Below are positions 10,298 to 21,286 of a stretch of 64,000 nt of DNA, one piece after another. The position numbers and the translations under genes were made by a program. The notes beneath the pieces were generated by a model. It ran no database searches. It saw nothing but the letters and a program-made list of their open reading frames with translations, and was not told the DNA's origin. The stretch's first letter is position 1. Every line of letters begins with the position of its first letter. The stretch spans positions 3,906,001 to 3,970,000 of the forward strand of contig OX596336.1 in NCBI GenBank assembly GCA_951394405.1, written 5' to 3'. The stretch comes from Coprinellus micaceus (taxonomy: Eukaryota > Basidiomycota > Agaricomycetes > Agaricales > Psathyrellaceae).

Positions 10298-10565
10298 TAC
10301 CCGCCAAAAGCCGAACGCACAGCAGTTGATCTAGATCAGCGGCTTTGGCTCTTGGGTAAGTATGTAAAGTACTCAAGTTCTCTCACCACTGGCATCCTCG
10401 ACACTCAAGACACTGGTAGCTATCTCTTGTCAGGTTGTCGGCGACCACAAGTAGACAGTCTCATCCCACCCTCTATCCATCCACACGAATTAAACCGGCG
10501 ATGACCAACTCGTAAAGTATGCCCATGGCGAAAGGTTTCAAGTTGAGATTCTCTGGCCCGAGTTT

Positions 10566-12719
10566 CTATACGAATGTCACGGATTCGAATAATTCGCGAT
10601 CGTGATAATGACGATCGGACATATGTTGCCCATGAAGCTCACACCCTGTTGCAATCAACCACGGTGCGTATCCGCCTCGTCTACCTGCCCGACAATGCTT
10701 CAGTACCGTGCCGCCTCATACAATGGGGTGAACAGAACTTACAGTCATGCAAAGGAATGTAGGCAAGCTTGTAATCCCCTATGAACATCCACCTTTGATA
10801 CAGCGCAATGTCTGAGACGATGACCGGCACCCATTTCTCTTTTATTGCCTTTAGCCGCGCCGTAACCCGATGTCGTGTTTCACATAGTCCGCAAATGGGA
10901 GAGAGGGCAGTACAGCGGCCATGCTCGAGGGTGCTAGGTATGGAATATTTCTGGCGAGGTATATCAGGAGAGAAGTTTGCGTGTAGGGACTACACATACC
11001 TGGAGCAGCATCACATCAAGCTTTTCAACTGGATAGTTTTCTATCTCTTCCAGAACCCCATTCAAAAGCTTTCCTTCCCTGTGAACCAGTGATGGTTTGA
11101 GACGCCCCCACCCTGCGGCCTTGTGAGAGGTGCATAATCCACGTAATACCTCTGCCCATCTCAAGAACATTTGCTCCGCTTCCCAACGTGAGCCTTCGAT
11201 GTAGAGAGAATGAGATGGAGAGTGGATATCCTCTCCCAGAGCCTGGAAGACGGATTGGCAAGCAGTCGTCCCCCATCTACACTTGACAACGACGTTGAGG
11301 ACGTCTACCTTGGGGTGATGGAGCCAAAGCTTCGCAGCGAAATCCCGAGAGAGTACCATCTGTGTGAGAGCAGGTCCACGGAAAAGCGCCGGAACATCCC
11401 CGTGGAGCAGTGGTTCATGGATGAGAGAGATCACGAGTTGCCGTAGCTTGGGTACGAGGATCGCGGTAGTATGGGGACCTAGTGTCAGTCCCTTTAGGTC
11501 CTCGCATGGTATCATGGGAAGGGCCATCTCATCCAGATCTTCGCATAGTGCCAGAATCTGGGAGAGTACTCCTGGCTCACAGAACGCGTCATCGACGTAG
11601 AGCCCCTTGAGTGAGCAACCTGACCTTCGAACAAATGAGAGAATGTGGGTTAGCGATAGGCGCGAAGGAAAAGTCTGATGGAGAGTGAGTTCGAGGCCAG
11701 TTATATGTGGCAAAACGAGGTTCTCTGAGAACCAGTCAAGGAGAGGAGGAGTAGCAACGACGTTCAAACTCAAGGCTGTGAGTTGGGAGTGCAGGCTTTC
11801 GGGGAGCTGCTTTTGGAGAAAAACGAAATCATTGCCGTATACCGAGCATTGAATGGGCTTTATGGTACCTCCATCCTCTTTGGGAGTTTGTGAGAGGCAG
11901 AATGATCCTGCAGAGAGTGACTTCTGGTGCCAGAATGTTTCGAGCTGAGACCATGGAAGTTGGACGATTAGTCCCTCCCCTTCAAAGGCACACGCTGTCG
12001 ACAGGCACACGTGGTGAAGAGAAGGACAGTTGGAGAAATAGTCAATGATGTGGGTGTCTCTTTCAGTGTCGTGGACGATGAGGTCGAGCGAGCGAAGCAG
12101 GGGGAGGTTTCCGCGAATCGAGGATGCCGTTTTAAGGAGTCGATGGCTTGTGGTGATCGTCACGTTCTCCCATCGTCGGCAGTGGGGGACCAGCAAAGGG
12201 AAGATTTCCGCCAGAAGCTCCTGATCTTTCCATGGATAATGGTAGGTGTGGAATTGGAATGTAAGTGGGTGGTTTCCCGACCTCGTGAGGAAAAGGTGAA
12301 CAGTATCGCGAATGCTCCGAATGTCCTCCGCGGTAGCGGTACTGTTGAGCTGTTCGGATAAGACGGGTAGGTGACTCCATAGCCGAGGGGACAGGAGGGC
12401 AGTCTTTCTCCACTGGCGGCAGGTCAGCATGACGCAAACGAGGTGTTGCAGTACTGTGTCTGGATCATGGATAGCATGATGGAATATCACTTCCCAAACT
12501 TCGGCTGGGATGCTTCGAATACCAAGTACACGGCCAGGCTTGCCTCTGGCCAGGTTCCCCCGAAGGACCCGCGATCCCGAGGGCTGAGGTGGTAGCGACT
12601 TTGGGTTTTGCGAGTTCGCGGAAGACGAGCCGAGTTTGCGAGCTATGGCCGAACGATGTCAAGATATGCAAGGAGCGGCGAAGGTGGCGAAAGCACGCAC
12701 CGATTGTCGAAATTATCAT
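10566..12719 (-). CDS. F-box / LRR-like protein (type B), four exons
   Basis: Exons 12701-12719, 11000-12642, 10743-10950 and 10566-10684 join in phase to 662 residues. The 19-nt first exon (MIISTI) is inferred: the large frame has no ATG, and splicing at GTGCGT..CATAG yields ARKLGSSS, matching the ARKL start of the 9117 paralogue. The F-box-like domain is at about 50-100 (SIPAEVWEVIFHHAIHD, MLTCRQWRKTALLSPRLW), followed by LRR-like segments. A conserved C-terminal module follows (KYSIPSTLEHGRCTALSP, CGLCETR, EKW, YQRWM, APWLIATG). Probable SCF receptor; the extra C-terminal module is not one I recognise. Confidence 0.82.
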
Positions 12720-13680
12720 CTTATCGTGACTGGATGAGCATGAAAGGGCGTGTTGAAGAGGATACTTATGGTTTGGACCAATGTGGGATGTTTAACAGCA
12801 GTTGCTGTTTTTGCGTCAACTGGCCGTTCTCGGCGGGCCAATATTCGCACGATGCCGTCCCCTGTTAGCGCCTTGTTGAATACTTACCATTCACGGCTCG
12901 GTGCCCAACACAGCAGAAAACAGCTCCCCGACAACTGAATACACCGCCTGACGTAGTAGGTAAGCTAAAAGCGTGGCCCGTAAATCCTCGTAACCATGGA
13001 ATTCAGGCATCGTCATCCATGGCTCAAACTGGCACCCCGAGAACAGTCTTCCAAGCTTTGGCTTCATCGAGCCTTTCTTCTAAGGGACGATCCTAAGTTT
13101 ATAACCCAGAAGGGCGGGGAATAAAGCAGAGCACTTACCGCTATCCCTGTGAATGTAATAAATGTGCTGATTTCCTTGCCGCCGCAACACTGGAGTGCAA
13201 TCGCACGGGAGGGAGATCGGAAACGAACGTACGCGCTAGTAATGATACAGCAGTAGTGATCCTACTATCTGGACCACCCGGGATAGGTTGTCACATCGAC
13301 TCCAGAGTCCCTCAGCTTTCTGACATCGTCGTTATTTCGGGGGTCCACCATCTGACTCAACCTCCATCGTCAGTTCCTTCGCTAACTGGGGCGTCTGTCC
13401 GACGACATATCGGCAGACATCTTCATTTGTTTTCTCTCCAGCGTGGAGCCACTCTACTAGGGCTTTGAGCCGAGGGAGTAGAATTCTCAATTGCTCGTCG
13501 TGGTCTCGGTGAATGGCGTGGTGACGACGACAAAGTCCATGTAAGGTGTGTGAGGGAAGGTGTCTTCTCCAAAATATGGCCTAAGCCGGCGGGTGTGATG
13601 TCCAGTGAATCGGTGAATCGGTGGGTAAGACTCTCCTCGCATTTGGGGGGCTCAGCGAGGGAGCCGATATTGTCGCGACC
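12720..13680. other. intergenic region
   Basis: This holds the 5' flank of the type B gene and the 3' flank of the next F-box gene. I see no tRNA, element ends or convincing gene. Confidence 0.4.
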
Positions 13681-15177
13681 CTACCCCCAGCCCGGCCAAA
13701 CTTTCACCTCCACTCCAGCGTCCTTCATCACCATTATATCGATATTCTTGTCGGGCTCAACCGCCTCCCGTTGTAGCTGCATTGTGAACTTCTTCAAGTT
13801 CCGGCAATGAGTTGCCACATGTTCCGATACATGGTCGAATCGCGTCTGCTCCCACACATGGTACCACTCGAGAACTTCCAGTCGGGGTGGAAAGATGGTT
13901 TTATCGTAGGCGGATGCCACGTCGAGAAGGGAAGTATCGACCCGGACAAAATCGAGGATGAGGTGGGTAAGGAAGTCAAACCTGAGGGAGATGGCGTCAA
14001 GGCCATCAGGTGTGATGTTCAAAGACTGTAAGCGAAGCCGACGGAGGGTGCCTGCACACCGAGACTGCACAACAAAGGAGGAGAGGTTGTCTGCAAGGTC
14101 GTAGTGGTCGTCAGTGTCATAGACGTAGTCGATATCGCAAAGCTGCACGTCAAGATTGACCAGGCAGGGGGTGCGAAGCGTCCGCAAGATTGGGTGATCA
14201 GATGTAAGTCCTGCTTCACCTGTGATACACAGGGTGTGAAGTTCGGGAAGAACTACGATGGCACCAGCGTCGAAGTTGCCGACGTGGTCTTCAGATGACT
14301 CGAGCTCGACGTTGAGCACCTGAAGCGATATGCACAAGGGTAAGAATGTCATTTCTAGAACCTTCGGCCAATCCATTGTGACCGTGAGGCTTGTCAATTT
14401 CGCGAGGACGGGGCGCATGCGGGCGTGTTCTTGATTTCGAAAGTCCTCATCATCGTAGTACGGAACGCCCAACCACAATGAACTCGTCGAACGGGGGATA
14501 TAGGGAAAGATATGGGGTGCCGACATCGAAATTGTCCCACTCATGGTGGTATGGAGCTCGAATGTGTGGATCGAGTCCCAGCCCTGGCGCTCCATGGCCC
14601 TCAAAGAGTGTATGCGCCCCGAGAGCCATCTAAAGCACTTCGCAGATGTGCAGTTTATCGAAAGCTGATGAAGGGCAGGGCCTTTCGCTAATAGTTCGAC
14701 AAGGCCGGGTGTGAGCAATGGACAGTCACCCTTGTGGTGGACTGGGTCTCCCTGTCGAGATCGCTGCGTTGTGGGGTTTAAAGCAAGAGTGCAGGGCACC
14801 GACCCTGCACGAGAAAGCCAATAGCGAACCTTCCCGATACAGGTTGATTTGCGGACCAGATTGACTCCCAATCTGTTCCATAATCGAGGCGTTGCAAGCG
14901 CCGCGTTCCGCCATGCCCTGCAGACGAGAGATAGTTGAACTAGTTGGTGGGATACGCCCCCTGGATCCTTCACTGTGTCGAGCACAGCACCGAACACCTC
15001 GCCCAAAACCTCAGCAGGGAATCCGCGAAGCGGGGACAAGATCGCCCTGCAATTTTCGAGTTCGAGCTGAAGCCTCTGGATTGCCTCCAGCTTCGCCTTG
15101 ATCGCCTTCTGGACGCACGATACTTCGAGCGGGTTTGGGACAGTGTTAGTGGTGAGGAGGTGAGCGAGGGCGTCCAT
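13681..15177 (-). CDS. F-box / LRR-like protein (type A)
   Basis: Single exon, 498 residues from the Met that matches the 23175 paralogue (MDALAHLLTTNTVPNPLEV against MDAVSHLLTTNTPPNPPEA). The frame stays open 78 nt further upstream, but that part is not conserved. A coiled coil (about 20-45) precedes the F-box-like domain (about 47-101: SPLRGFPAEVLGEVF, SLVCRAWRNAALATPRLW). LRR-like repeats follow, closing with the DAGVEVKVWPGWG tail shared by the family. Probable SCF substrate receptor of unknown target. Confidence 0.9.
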   Translation of the reverse strand: MDALAHLLTTNTVPNPLEVSCVQKAIKAKLEAIQRLQLELENCRAILSPLRGFPAEVLGEVFGAVLDTVKDPGGVSHQLVQLSLVCRAWRNAALATPRLWNRLGVNLVRKSTCIGKVRYWLSRAGSVPCTLALNPTTQRSRQGDPVHHKGDCPLLTPGLVELLAKGPALHQLSINCTSAKCFRWLSGRIHSLRAMERQGWDSIHTFELHTTMSGTISMSAPHIFPYIPRSTSSLWLGVPYYDDEDFRNQEHARMRPVLAKLTSLTVTMDWPKVLEMTFLPLCISLQVLNVELESSEDHVGNFDAGAIVVLPELHTLCITGEAGLTSDHPILRTLRTPCLVNLDVQLCDIDYVYDTDDHYDLADNLSSFVVQSRCAGTLRRLRLQSLNITPDGLDAISLRFDFLTHLILDFVRVDTSLLDVASAYDKTIFPPRLEVLEWYHVWEQTRFDHVSEHVATHCRNLKKFTMQLQREAVEPDKNIDIMVMKDAGVEVKVWPGWG

Positions 15178-15791
15178 GATGGAGGTCAGGAGTGAAAGTG
15201 TTGCGTACCATTTGCACACCATTTCGCGTCGTCCCACACCACGTGGTGATGGCATGCTTCAATCCAGCGAAGGAACTTACGAATGTTAATATCCGAGTTA
15301 TGTCAGTATAGGTAGGACCGAGTGGGAATACAGGTCAAGATATAGGGGTCCGGGGAGCCTTAGGACTAACATTCATAGATATTGATATCCACCCCACCCG
15401 CCTTCAGCTCGTGCAAGTGATAGTGGTCGAGGGGCTCTCTTGGGACCACTTCTGGGTGAGTTTGGAGGATTAAAATCGTTCGGCGGACGTATGATCGGCC
15501 CGGGGACTGTCCATGGCATAGGAGGAACCTGAGTCATGAGGGTGTTTGAGTCGGGTATCCCGCAAAGACGAGTTTAGCGCCCGTGTCAGTGCCAGCGCAT
15601 GGTTGTGTGTGACCGTGGGTCCAGATGCGTGGGATCTACCTTCCATTCCTACTCACCAGCCTCGAGTCACTTGACTTCTACCTCAAAAATAGTGGATGCT
15701 CAGGATTCTGCAGGTTTCGTTATCTCTCTCAAGATCTCTCCCGAGATCTCACAATCTCAGGCCTCTACCTCGAAGGGTTCACTATCGAGCG
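15178..15791. other. divergent intergenic region
   Basis: This lies between the divergent F-box gene and the lysyl-tRNA synthetase gene, so it probably holds both promoters. I could not identify a clear TATA box or other defined site. Confidence 0.4.
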
Positions 15792-17798
15792 ATGTCGTCG
15801 ACCGCTGATGCACCCGCCGCTGCTGGCACGCATAAGGACCCCGTTACTGGGGAGATGATCTCGAAGCAGTGAGCATGGTCATCGTTCGCAGCGGTGTGGC
15901 CGCGTTAATCAAGCCCAGGGAGTTCAAGCGTCGCGAGAAGCAGAGAGCCAAGGACGCTGCCAAGGCCCAGAAGGCGGCGGCTGCACCCGCGAAGCCTGCC
16001 ACCGCTGAGGCCAAGCCCAAGGAGGAGGAGTTGAATCCCAACGTACGTGCTCGAGTCATCTCGTATTGATTCGTCTAACAGGATTACAGCAATACTACGA
16101 GCTGCGAGCGAGGCAGATCAAGCACCTCAAGGAGACCCAGAACCCCAACCCCTACCCCCACAAGTTCCATGTCACCAAGTCCCTCACCAAGTACATCGAC
16201 GAGTACGGGCTTGAGGGCAAGATCGCGTCCGGGCAACGTCTCGAGGGCAAGACCGAGGCCTTGGCGGGCCGCATCCACAACATCCGCGCGAGCGGGTCCA
16301 AGCTGCGCTTCTACGACCTGCACGGCGAGGGCGTCAAGGTCCAGATCATGGCTACCCAACAGGACGCCGAGGACGCCGAGGGCTTCGTCGCCCTCCACGA
16401 GATCTTCAAGCGCGGTGACATCGTCGGTGTCGTCGGGACACCCTCGCGCACGAAGAAGGGCGAGCTCTCCATCTCCCCCAAGTCCATGCAGTTGCTGTCC
16501 CCCAACCTGCACCAGCTCCCCTCATCGCACTTCGGCTTGAAGGACCAGGAGACGCGCTACCGCAAGCGTTACCTCGACCTCATCCTGAACGAAAACACCC
16601 GCAAGCTGTTCATCACGCGCAGCAAGATCGTCAACTACATTCGTCGGTTCCTCGACAACATGGGCTTCATGGAGGTCGAGACGCCAATGACATCTATGCT
16701 GGCTGGAGGTGCGACGGCCAAGCCATTCATCACACACCACAATGACCTCGACCTCGACCTGTTCCTGCGCATCGCGCCTGAGCTGTACCTCAAGCAGCTC
16801 GTGGTTGGTGGGCTTGACCGTGTTTACGAGATTGGTCGTGTGTTCCGTAACGAGGGCATTGACCTCACCCACAACCCCGAATTCACCATCTGCGAGTTCT
16901 ACATGGCCTACGCGGATATGGAGGATCTCATGGACATCACCGAAGCCATGATCGAGGGCCTCGTCAAGACTCTCACCGGCGGTGGCACCAAGCTCGTCTT
17001 CCACCCCGACGGCAACAAGGGACAGGAAGGCGCGCGCCAGATCGAGCTCGACTTCCAGCGCCCGTGGAAGCGCTACGACATGATCACCACCCTCGAGGAG
17101 AAGCTCGGCGTCAAGTTCCCGCCTGGCGAGGAGCTGCACACCGCCGAGACGAACAAGTGGCTGAGGGAGCTCGCGGCGAAGCATAACGTCGAGTGCTCTG
17201 AGCCCCGGACGAACGCGCGTCTGCTCGATAAGCTTGTTGGAGAATACATCGAGCCGCTCTGCCAGAGCCCTGCGTTCATTGTGGGTCACCCACAGGTTAT
17301 GTCGCCTCTGGCCAAGTGGCATCGGTCGCGCCCTGGGATGTGTGAGCGCTTTGAGGGATTCATGTGTGGGAAGGAGATCTGTAATGCGTATACGGAGTTG
17401 AACGACCCCTTCGAGCAGCGGTTGAGGTTTGAGGAGCAGGTTAGGCAGAAGGAGCAGGGTGATGACGAGGCACAGGGTATTGATGAGACGTTCATCGACG
17501 CGTGCGTTCCTCCCTCTCTCCAGCAGGACTGATATTGACTTACGGTTTCGGTAGTCTCGAGCACGCTCTCCCTCCCACCGGTGGGTGGGGTATGGGTATC
17601 GACCGTCTCGTCATGTTCCTCACCGACTCTACCAGTACGTTTGGCTTACACTGCATATCTCCGTTTGACTTATATGGACTGACCGACCACCTTCCCGCAG
17701 ACATCAAGGAAGTCCTCCTCTTCCCTGCCATGAAGCCTCTCGAGACCGCTCCCCCTGCCCCTGGTGCCCACGCCCTTGGGCCTTCCGGTCAAATTTGA
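15792..17798 (+). CDS. KRS1: lysyl-tRNA synthetase, class II
   Basis: Lysyl-tRNA synthetase charges tRNA-Lys with lysine for translation. Five exons (15792-15868, 15919-16042, 16090-17501, 17555-17634, 17701-17798) join in phase to 596 residues, normal for the eukaryotic cytosolic enzyme. A lysine/alanine-rich N-terminal extension (about residues 28-60, [20 protein letters not shown]) matches the tRNA-binding helix of eukaryotic forms. An OB-fold anticodon-binding domain follows. The class II motifs are visible: motif 1 [10 protein letters not shown] (about 258), motif 2 [20 protein letters not shown] (about 316-340) and motif 3 [15 protein letters not shown] (about 549). No mitochondrial presequence is visible from this start. 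Confidence 0.97.
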
Positions 17799-18356
17799 GT
17801 GTATTAGATGCTCCACCACCGGAAGGTCGATTGCGACCACCGAAAAGGGAAGGGATCGAAGTAGACTCTGAGAGCTACTGGTGTAAAATTTGTTAGATTC
17901 GTTTTATGTCGCTATTTATTGCTTTGCTGTGAATGCTTTCTCTTGACACACGGTTAGTCATCTCCTCAGTTTGAGATATCCAGCTTCTCGGGCCCACACC
18001 TCTCCATGCCTGGGCCAAGCCTGAGCTCGAGGGCATGGCACTTAGTATTAGTACGTGACAGGCGGAAGTTCTGGTCAACCTTCAGAATTGGTGGTTGTCA
18101 GACTTGGATGTATGTATACGTAGGAATTTAGGAACGTTAGCTAGTCATATGAGGGGTTGGGCCGGCGATGCAGGAGGAGAAGCGCAGCGCTCAGCGCTCA
18201 GGAGTCGCCTTCGTGATAGTGTTTGCACGCGCCTGTCCAATGGTCCACGCTCGATCAGGAACGCCAGTCCAAATTGGCATGTCGCTTCAAAACTCGTGTT
18301 CGCCTCCTTGTTTCCTGACCATCACCACTACCTCAGCCGTCCTGCAGTCTCGACCC
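17799..18356. other. intergenic region
   Basis: 3' flank of the synthetase gene and 5' flank of the F-box pseudogene. From about 18283 the sequence is nearly the same as 21211-21286, showing that the promoter region was copied together with the coding part. Confidence 0.6.
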
Positions 18357-19878
18357 ATGCACGACCTCTCCCACCTGCTATCCGCCAATGTACCTCCACA
18401 ACCCCTCGAGGTCCCGCACGTACAGTTCGAAATCGATTCTCGGGTAGCAGACATCGAAAGACTCCAACGCGAACTGGCCAACTACCGGGGAGTGCTGTCT
18501 CAGCTGCGCCGCTTTCCTCTCGAGGTTCTAGGGGAGATATTCGTTACGTTGCTGGATATGGTGGAGAGAGCGGCGGAGGTACCGGATCAGTTAGGCCGAG
18601 TTACCCTCGTCTGCAGGAGCTGGAGAGGTGCCGCACTGGCGACCCCTAGGCTTTGGAATCGTGTGGGCATTGATTTCGACCAGAGCACCCCGTGCTTCTA
18701 GAAGGTTCAACTTTGGTTCTCGCGTGCTGGGACGGTGCCTTGCACTCTAGTCCTCAACCCAAATACATTCCACAAACACGACCAGACTCATTACCAGCAG
18801 CACCGCTGTCCGTTGGTCAACCCCGGGCTGGAAGCATTTTTGAAAGCGGGGCCCAACCTAAGGCGACTGTCGGCGGCCTGTGAGTTCTCGTTCTGTTTCC
18901 GCGGGCTCTCGGAACGAATGGGATCGACAGGGTCGTCGCTCCGCCATCGCCCTTGGGATGCAATTCAAACACTCGAGTTGAATTTCAACTGGAATAGCCA
19001 GCTACTTACCCATATTCCCCCCTCGACCACGTCACTGTTCTTGGGCTACTGCTGCGAAGATGAAGACTTCCGCATTCAAGACGACCCACGAATACACTCA
19101 CTTCTCGATAATCTAACGCAACTGGCTTTCAGACCGTCTTGGCCCATAGTCTTGGAGAAGTCGGTCCTGGTGCTGTGCAACAATCTTCAAACCCTGGCCC
19201 TCAACATCGATGCCTACATGTACGACGAAACCGCCGGTGCAGTCTTTGACACTGGAGCAGCGATAACTCTCCCTCACCTCCGACGCCTCAGTATCCAAGA
19301 CGTTACAGCCGAATATCCTATTCTTCAGTCGCTCCACACGCCAGCCCTACGCGAACTAGACTTGGGATTTTACCCCGAAGAGTTCTGTTATGCAGCAGAC
19401 GAGGATCAGAAAGAAGCTGCGCGCGAAATTGCATCCTTTATCAATCGGTCGAAATGCAGGGAGACCCTCCGGCGCGTCCGCCTTGCCTCGATGTGGATCA
19501 ACGCCGACGGGCTTGATTGAGTACATCTTCCGAAAGCTGCCTCCTATTACCCATCTCACCCTCGACTACATAATTGCCCCGTCCCAGTTCTTCGAAAACC
19601 CCACGACCCACCAGCAGAAACTCCTTCCATGTCTCGAAGTTTTTGAATGGTTCCACGCCAGGGAAGATACTCAATTCGAACACATCTGTGAATATTTCTC
19701 CAGTCGACTCCAGCACAACCACGGTGTTCCACTGAAGAAGCTGACGATGGAGCTGGATCCAAACACTCAGCTTGCCCCGGCGCTTGAAAACTATTCCTTG
19801 GAGGACCTGAGGGAAAATGGGGTGGATGTCGACATTTATGAGGGTTGGACGTATTCGACACTCTCCGGTGTACTTTAA
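18357..19878 (+). pseudogene. F-box / LRR-like pseudogene (type A), copy 1 of a tandem pair
   Basis: Begins MHDLSHLLSANVPPQPLEV, with coiled coil and F-box-like domain (LRRFPLEVLGEIF, TLVCRSWRGAALATPRLW). A TAG at 18699-18701 breaks the frame where the sister copy has GAG. The frame then stays open to 19520, where a one-base insertion after the GGGCTT codons gives a second stop. The remaining C-terminal part (IEYIFRKLPPITHLTLD, LEVFEWFHAR) continues in the next frame to 19878. Apart from these two lesions it is well preserved, so it was inactivated recently or carries sequence errors. Confidence 0.88.
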
Positions 19879-20051
19879 AGATGGTTTGGCGTGGACAGGC
19901 GGTTAATAATATTATCACCCCCACATCGTTGATGTATACCTATACTGAAGGGGTGGAGTTCGAGCTACCATTGACGCTGCGAGTTGACCCCCTCTCCACA
20001 GCCATCGGCTTGACCCCCATGCGTCCACTTGACGGCATGGTTTTATTTATA

Positions 20052-20968
20052 CAGTCAATGGTCACATGACGTGCCACGATCCCACGACGTTCCAACTGCA
20101 CCAAATCTTATCTCCCTCCGCCGCATCGCCATGAAATCTCTCCAAATTTGTTGTGAATTGTAGGTATACATAATGCTTACAATGTATGATACTGATAGAC
20201 CGGATGTGAGATGAGTGAAACTGGTTAAAATGGCCATCTCTATTAGATTTGACCGATTTTTCGCTTTTTTGAAAATTCCAACAGCCCTCCCCTCCCTGTA
20301 TACATCTGTGAGTGGCTGAAAGTAACCACCCAGACTTGAGGAATGTTATACCACTTGTATACGTACAGTTTACCAGCCATAGGTCCAATGCTGATGAAGA
20401 AAATGCCTTGACTTTCCACTTTTCTCTATGGAAAATGGTGGTACCAGCCGCTTTGGATGGCTATCAGTGCCGAAGAACTACGCAAGGGCTATGGATACAG
20501 GGCCAAACATGTTTCATTTTACCTAGGGGCGTGCCATCGTACAAATAATGCCAACAGGAGCTCGTAGCCCTGTCCAGTCTGAAGAGGTTGACTTGGATGT
20601 GTGGTAAGACTCTGGGAAGGGTCTCAGTCATTTGCTATAGCACATTTATGGGTAGATAAGCCACCCAAACAGCACTAGGACACTCCAGTAACCCATATTC
20701 ATTATTCAGAGTTGTAATTGAGGCTAAACGCTATCCTACAGCGCAGGACTAGGCCGTGGAATGTTTAGTGATCAGGAGCGGAAATGCTCCCGCACTCGCG
20801 TTTGCGGTGCTGTGGGCGCACTTTTTGAGCGACAAACACCAGAACGTAGTGGTAGATAGGGTGGACGGTACTGAGTATTTACACGAAGAGATCTCACAAA
20901 ATGGTCCAGTGGTTGTGGAGCAAATGGGATTTTATCATTTTGTTGGCACGTGTTGTGACCATTGACTG
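20052..20968. mobile_element. 917-bp TA-flanked element without transposase
   Basis: Terminal inverted repeats of about 25 bp (CAGTCAATGGTCACA at both ends, read inward, then ACGTGCCA after a few mismatches) are bordered by TA on each side. The interior is AT-rich with no meaningful protein. It has the same general design as the elements at 2692 and 9338, but its terminal sequence differs beyond CAGTCA. It sits between two tandem F-box pseudogene copies. Confidence 0.75.
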
Positions 20969-21018
20969 TACCTTTGTAGACCGCATCGAGGACTGCTGTT
21001 CAGCTGTGCCTCAGCCTG

Positions 21019-21074
21019 TTTTTTTTTTTTTTTTTTTTTGGCATATATGGGTGTATTATTGTAACTATTGTAAC
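21019..21074 (+). repeat. T21 tract plus left arm of a 35-bp inverted repeat
   Basis: A run of 21 T (21019-21039) is followed by a 35-bp segment (21040-21074) whose reverse complement recurs at 23057-23091 with two mismatches. The shared core includes GGGTGTATTATTGTAAC. The arms bracket the whole degenerate F-box copy at 21287-22768. Confidence 0.8.
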
Positions 21075-21286
21075 ATCTATGAACTAGTGACGGATCCAAA
21101 AGATCTACTGTCTGGGAAAGCGTCAAAGCGGCGTGAGGGTGTGTGATGTCCTGTTTACACCGCGTGTGTTCAGTGGGTCCAGATTCGTCGACCACGATTT
21201 GATAGAGCACGTTGCTTCAAAACTCGTGTTCCCGTCCTTGTCTCCTGACCATCACCACCACCTCAGCCGTCCTGCACTCTCGACCC

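Noticed and set aside
16522..17322. 266-codon open frame antisense to lysyl-tRNA synthetase
   Set aside because: Same effect of biased codon use in the highly conserved sense gene; the peptide resembles no family.
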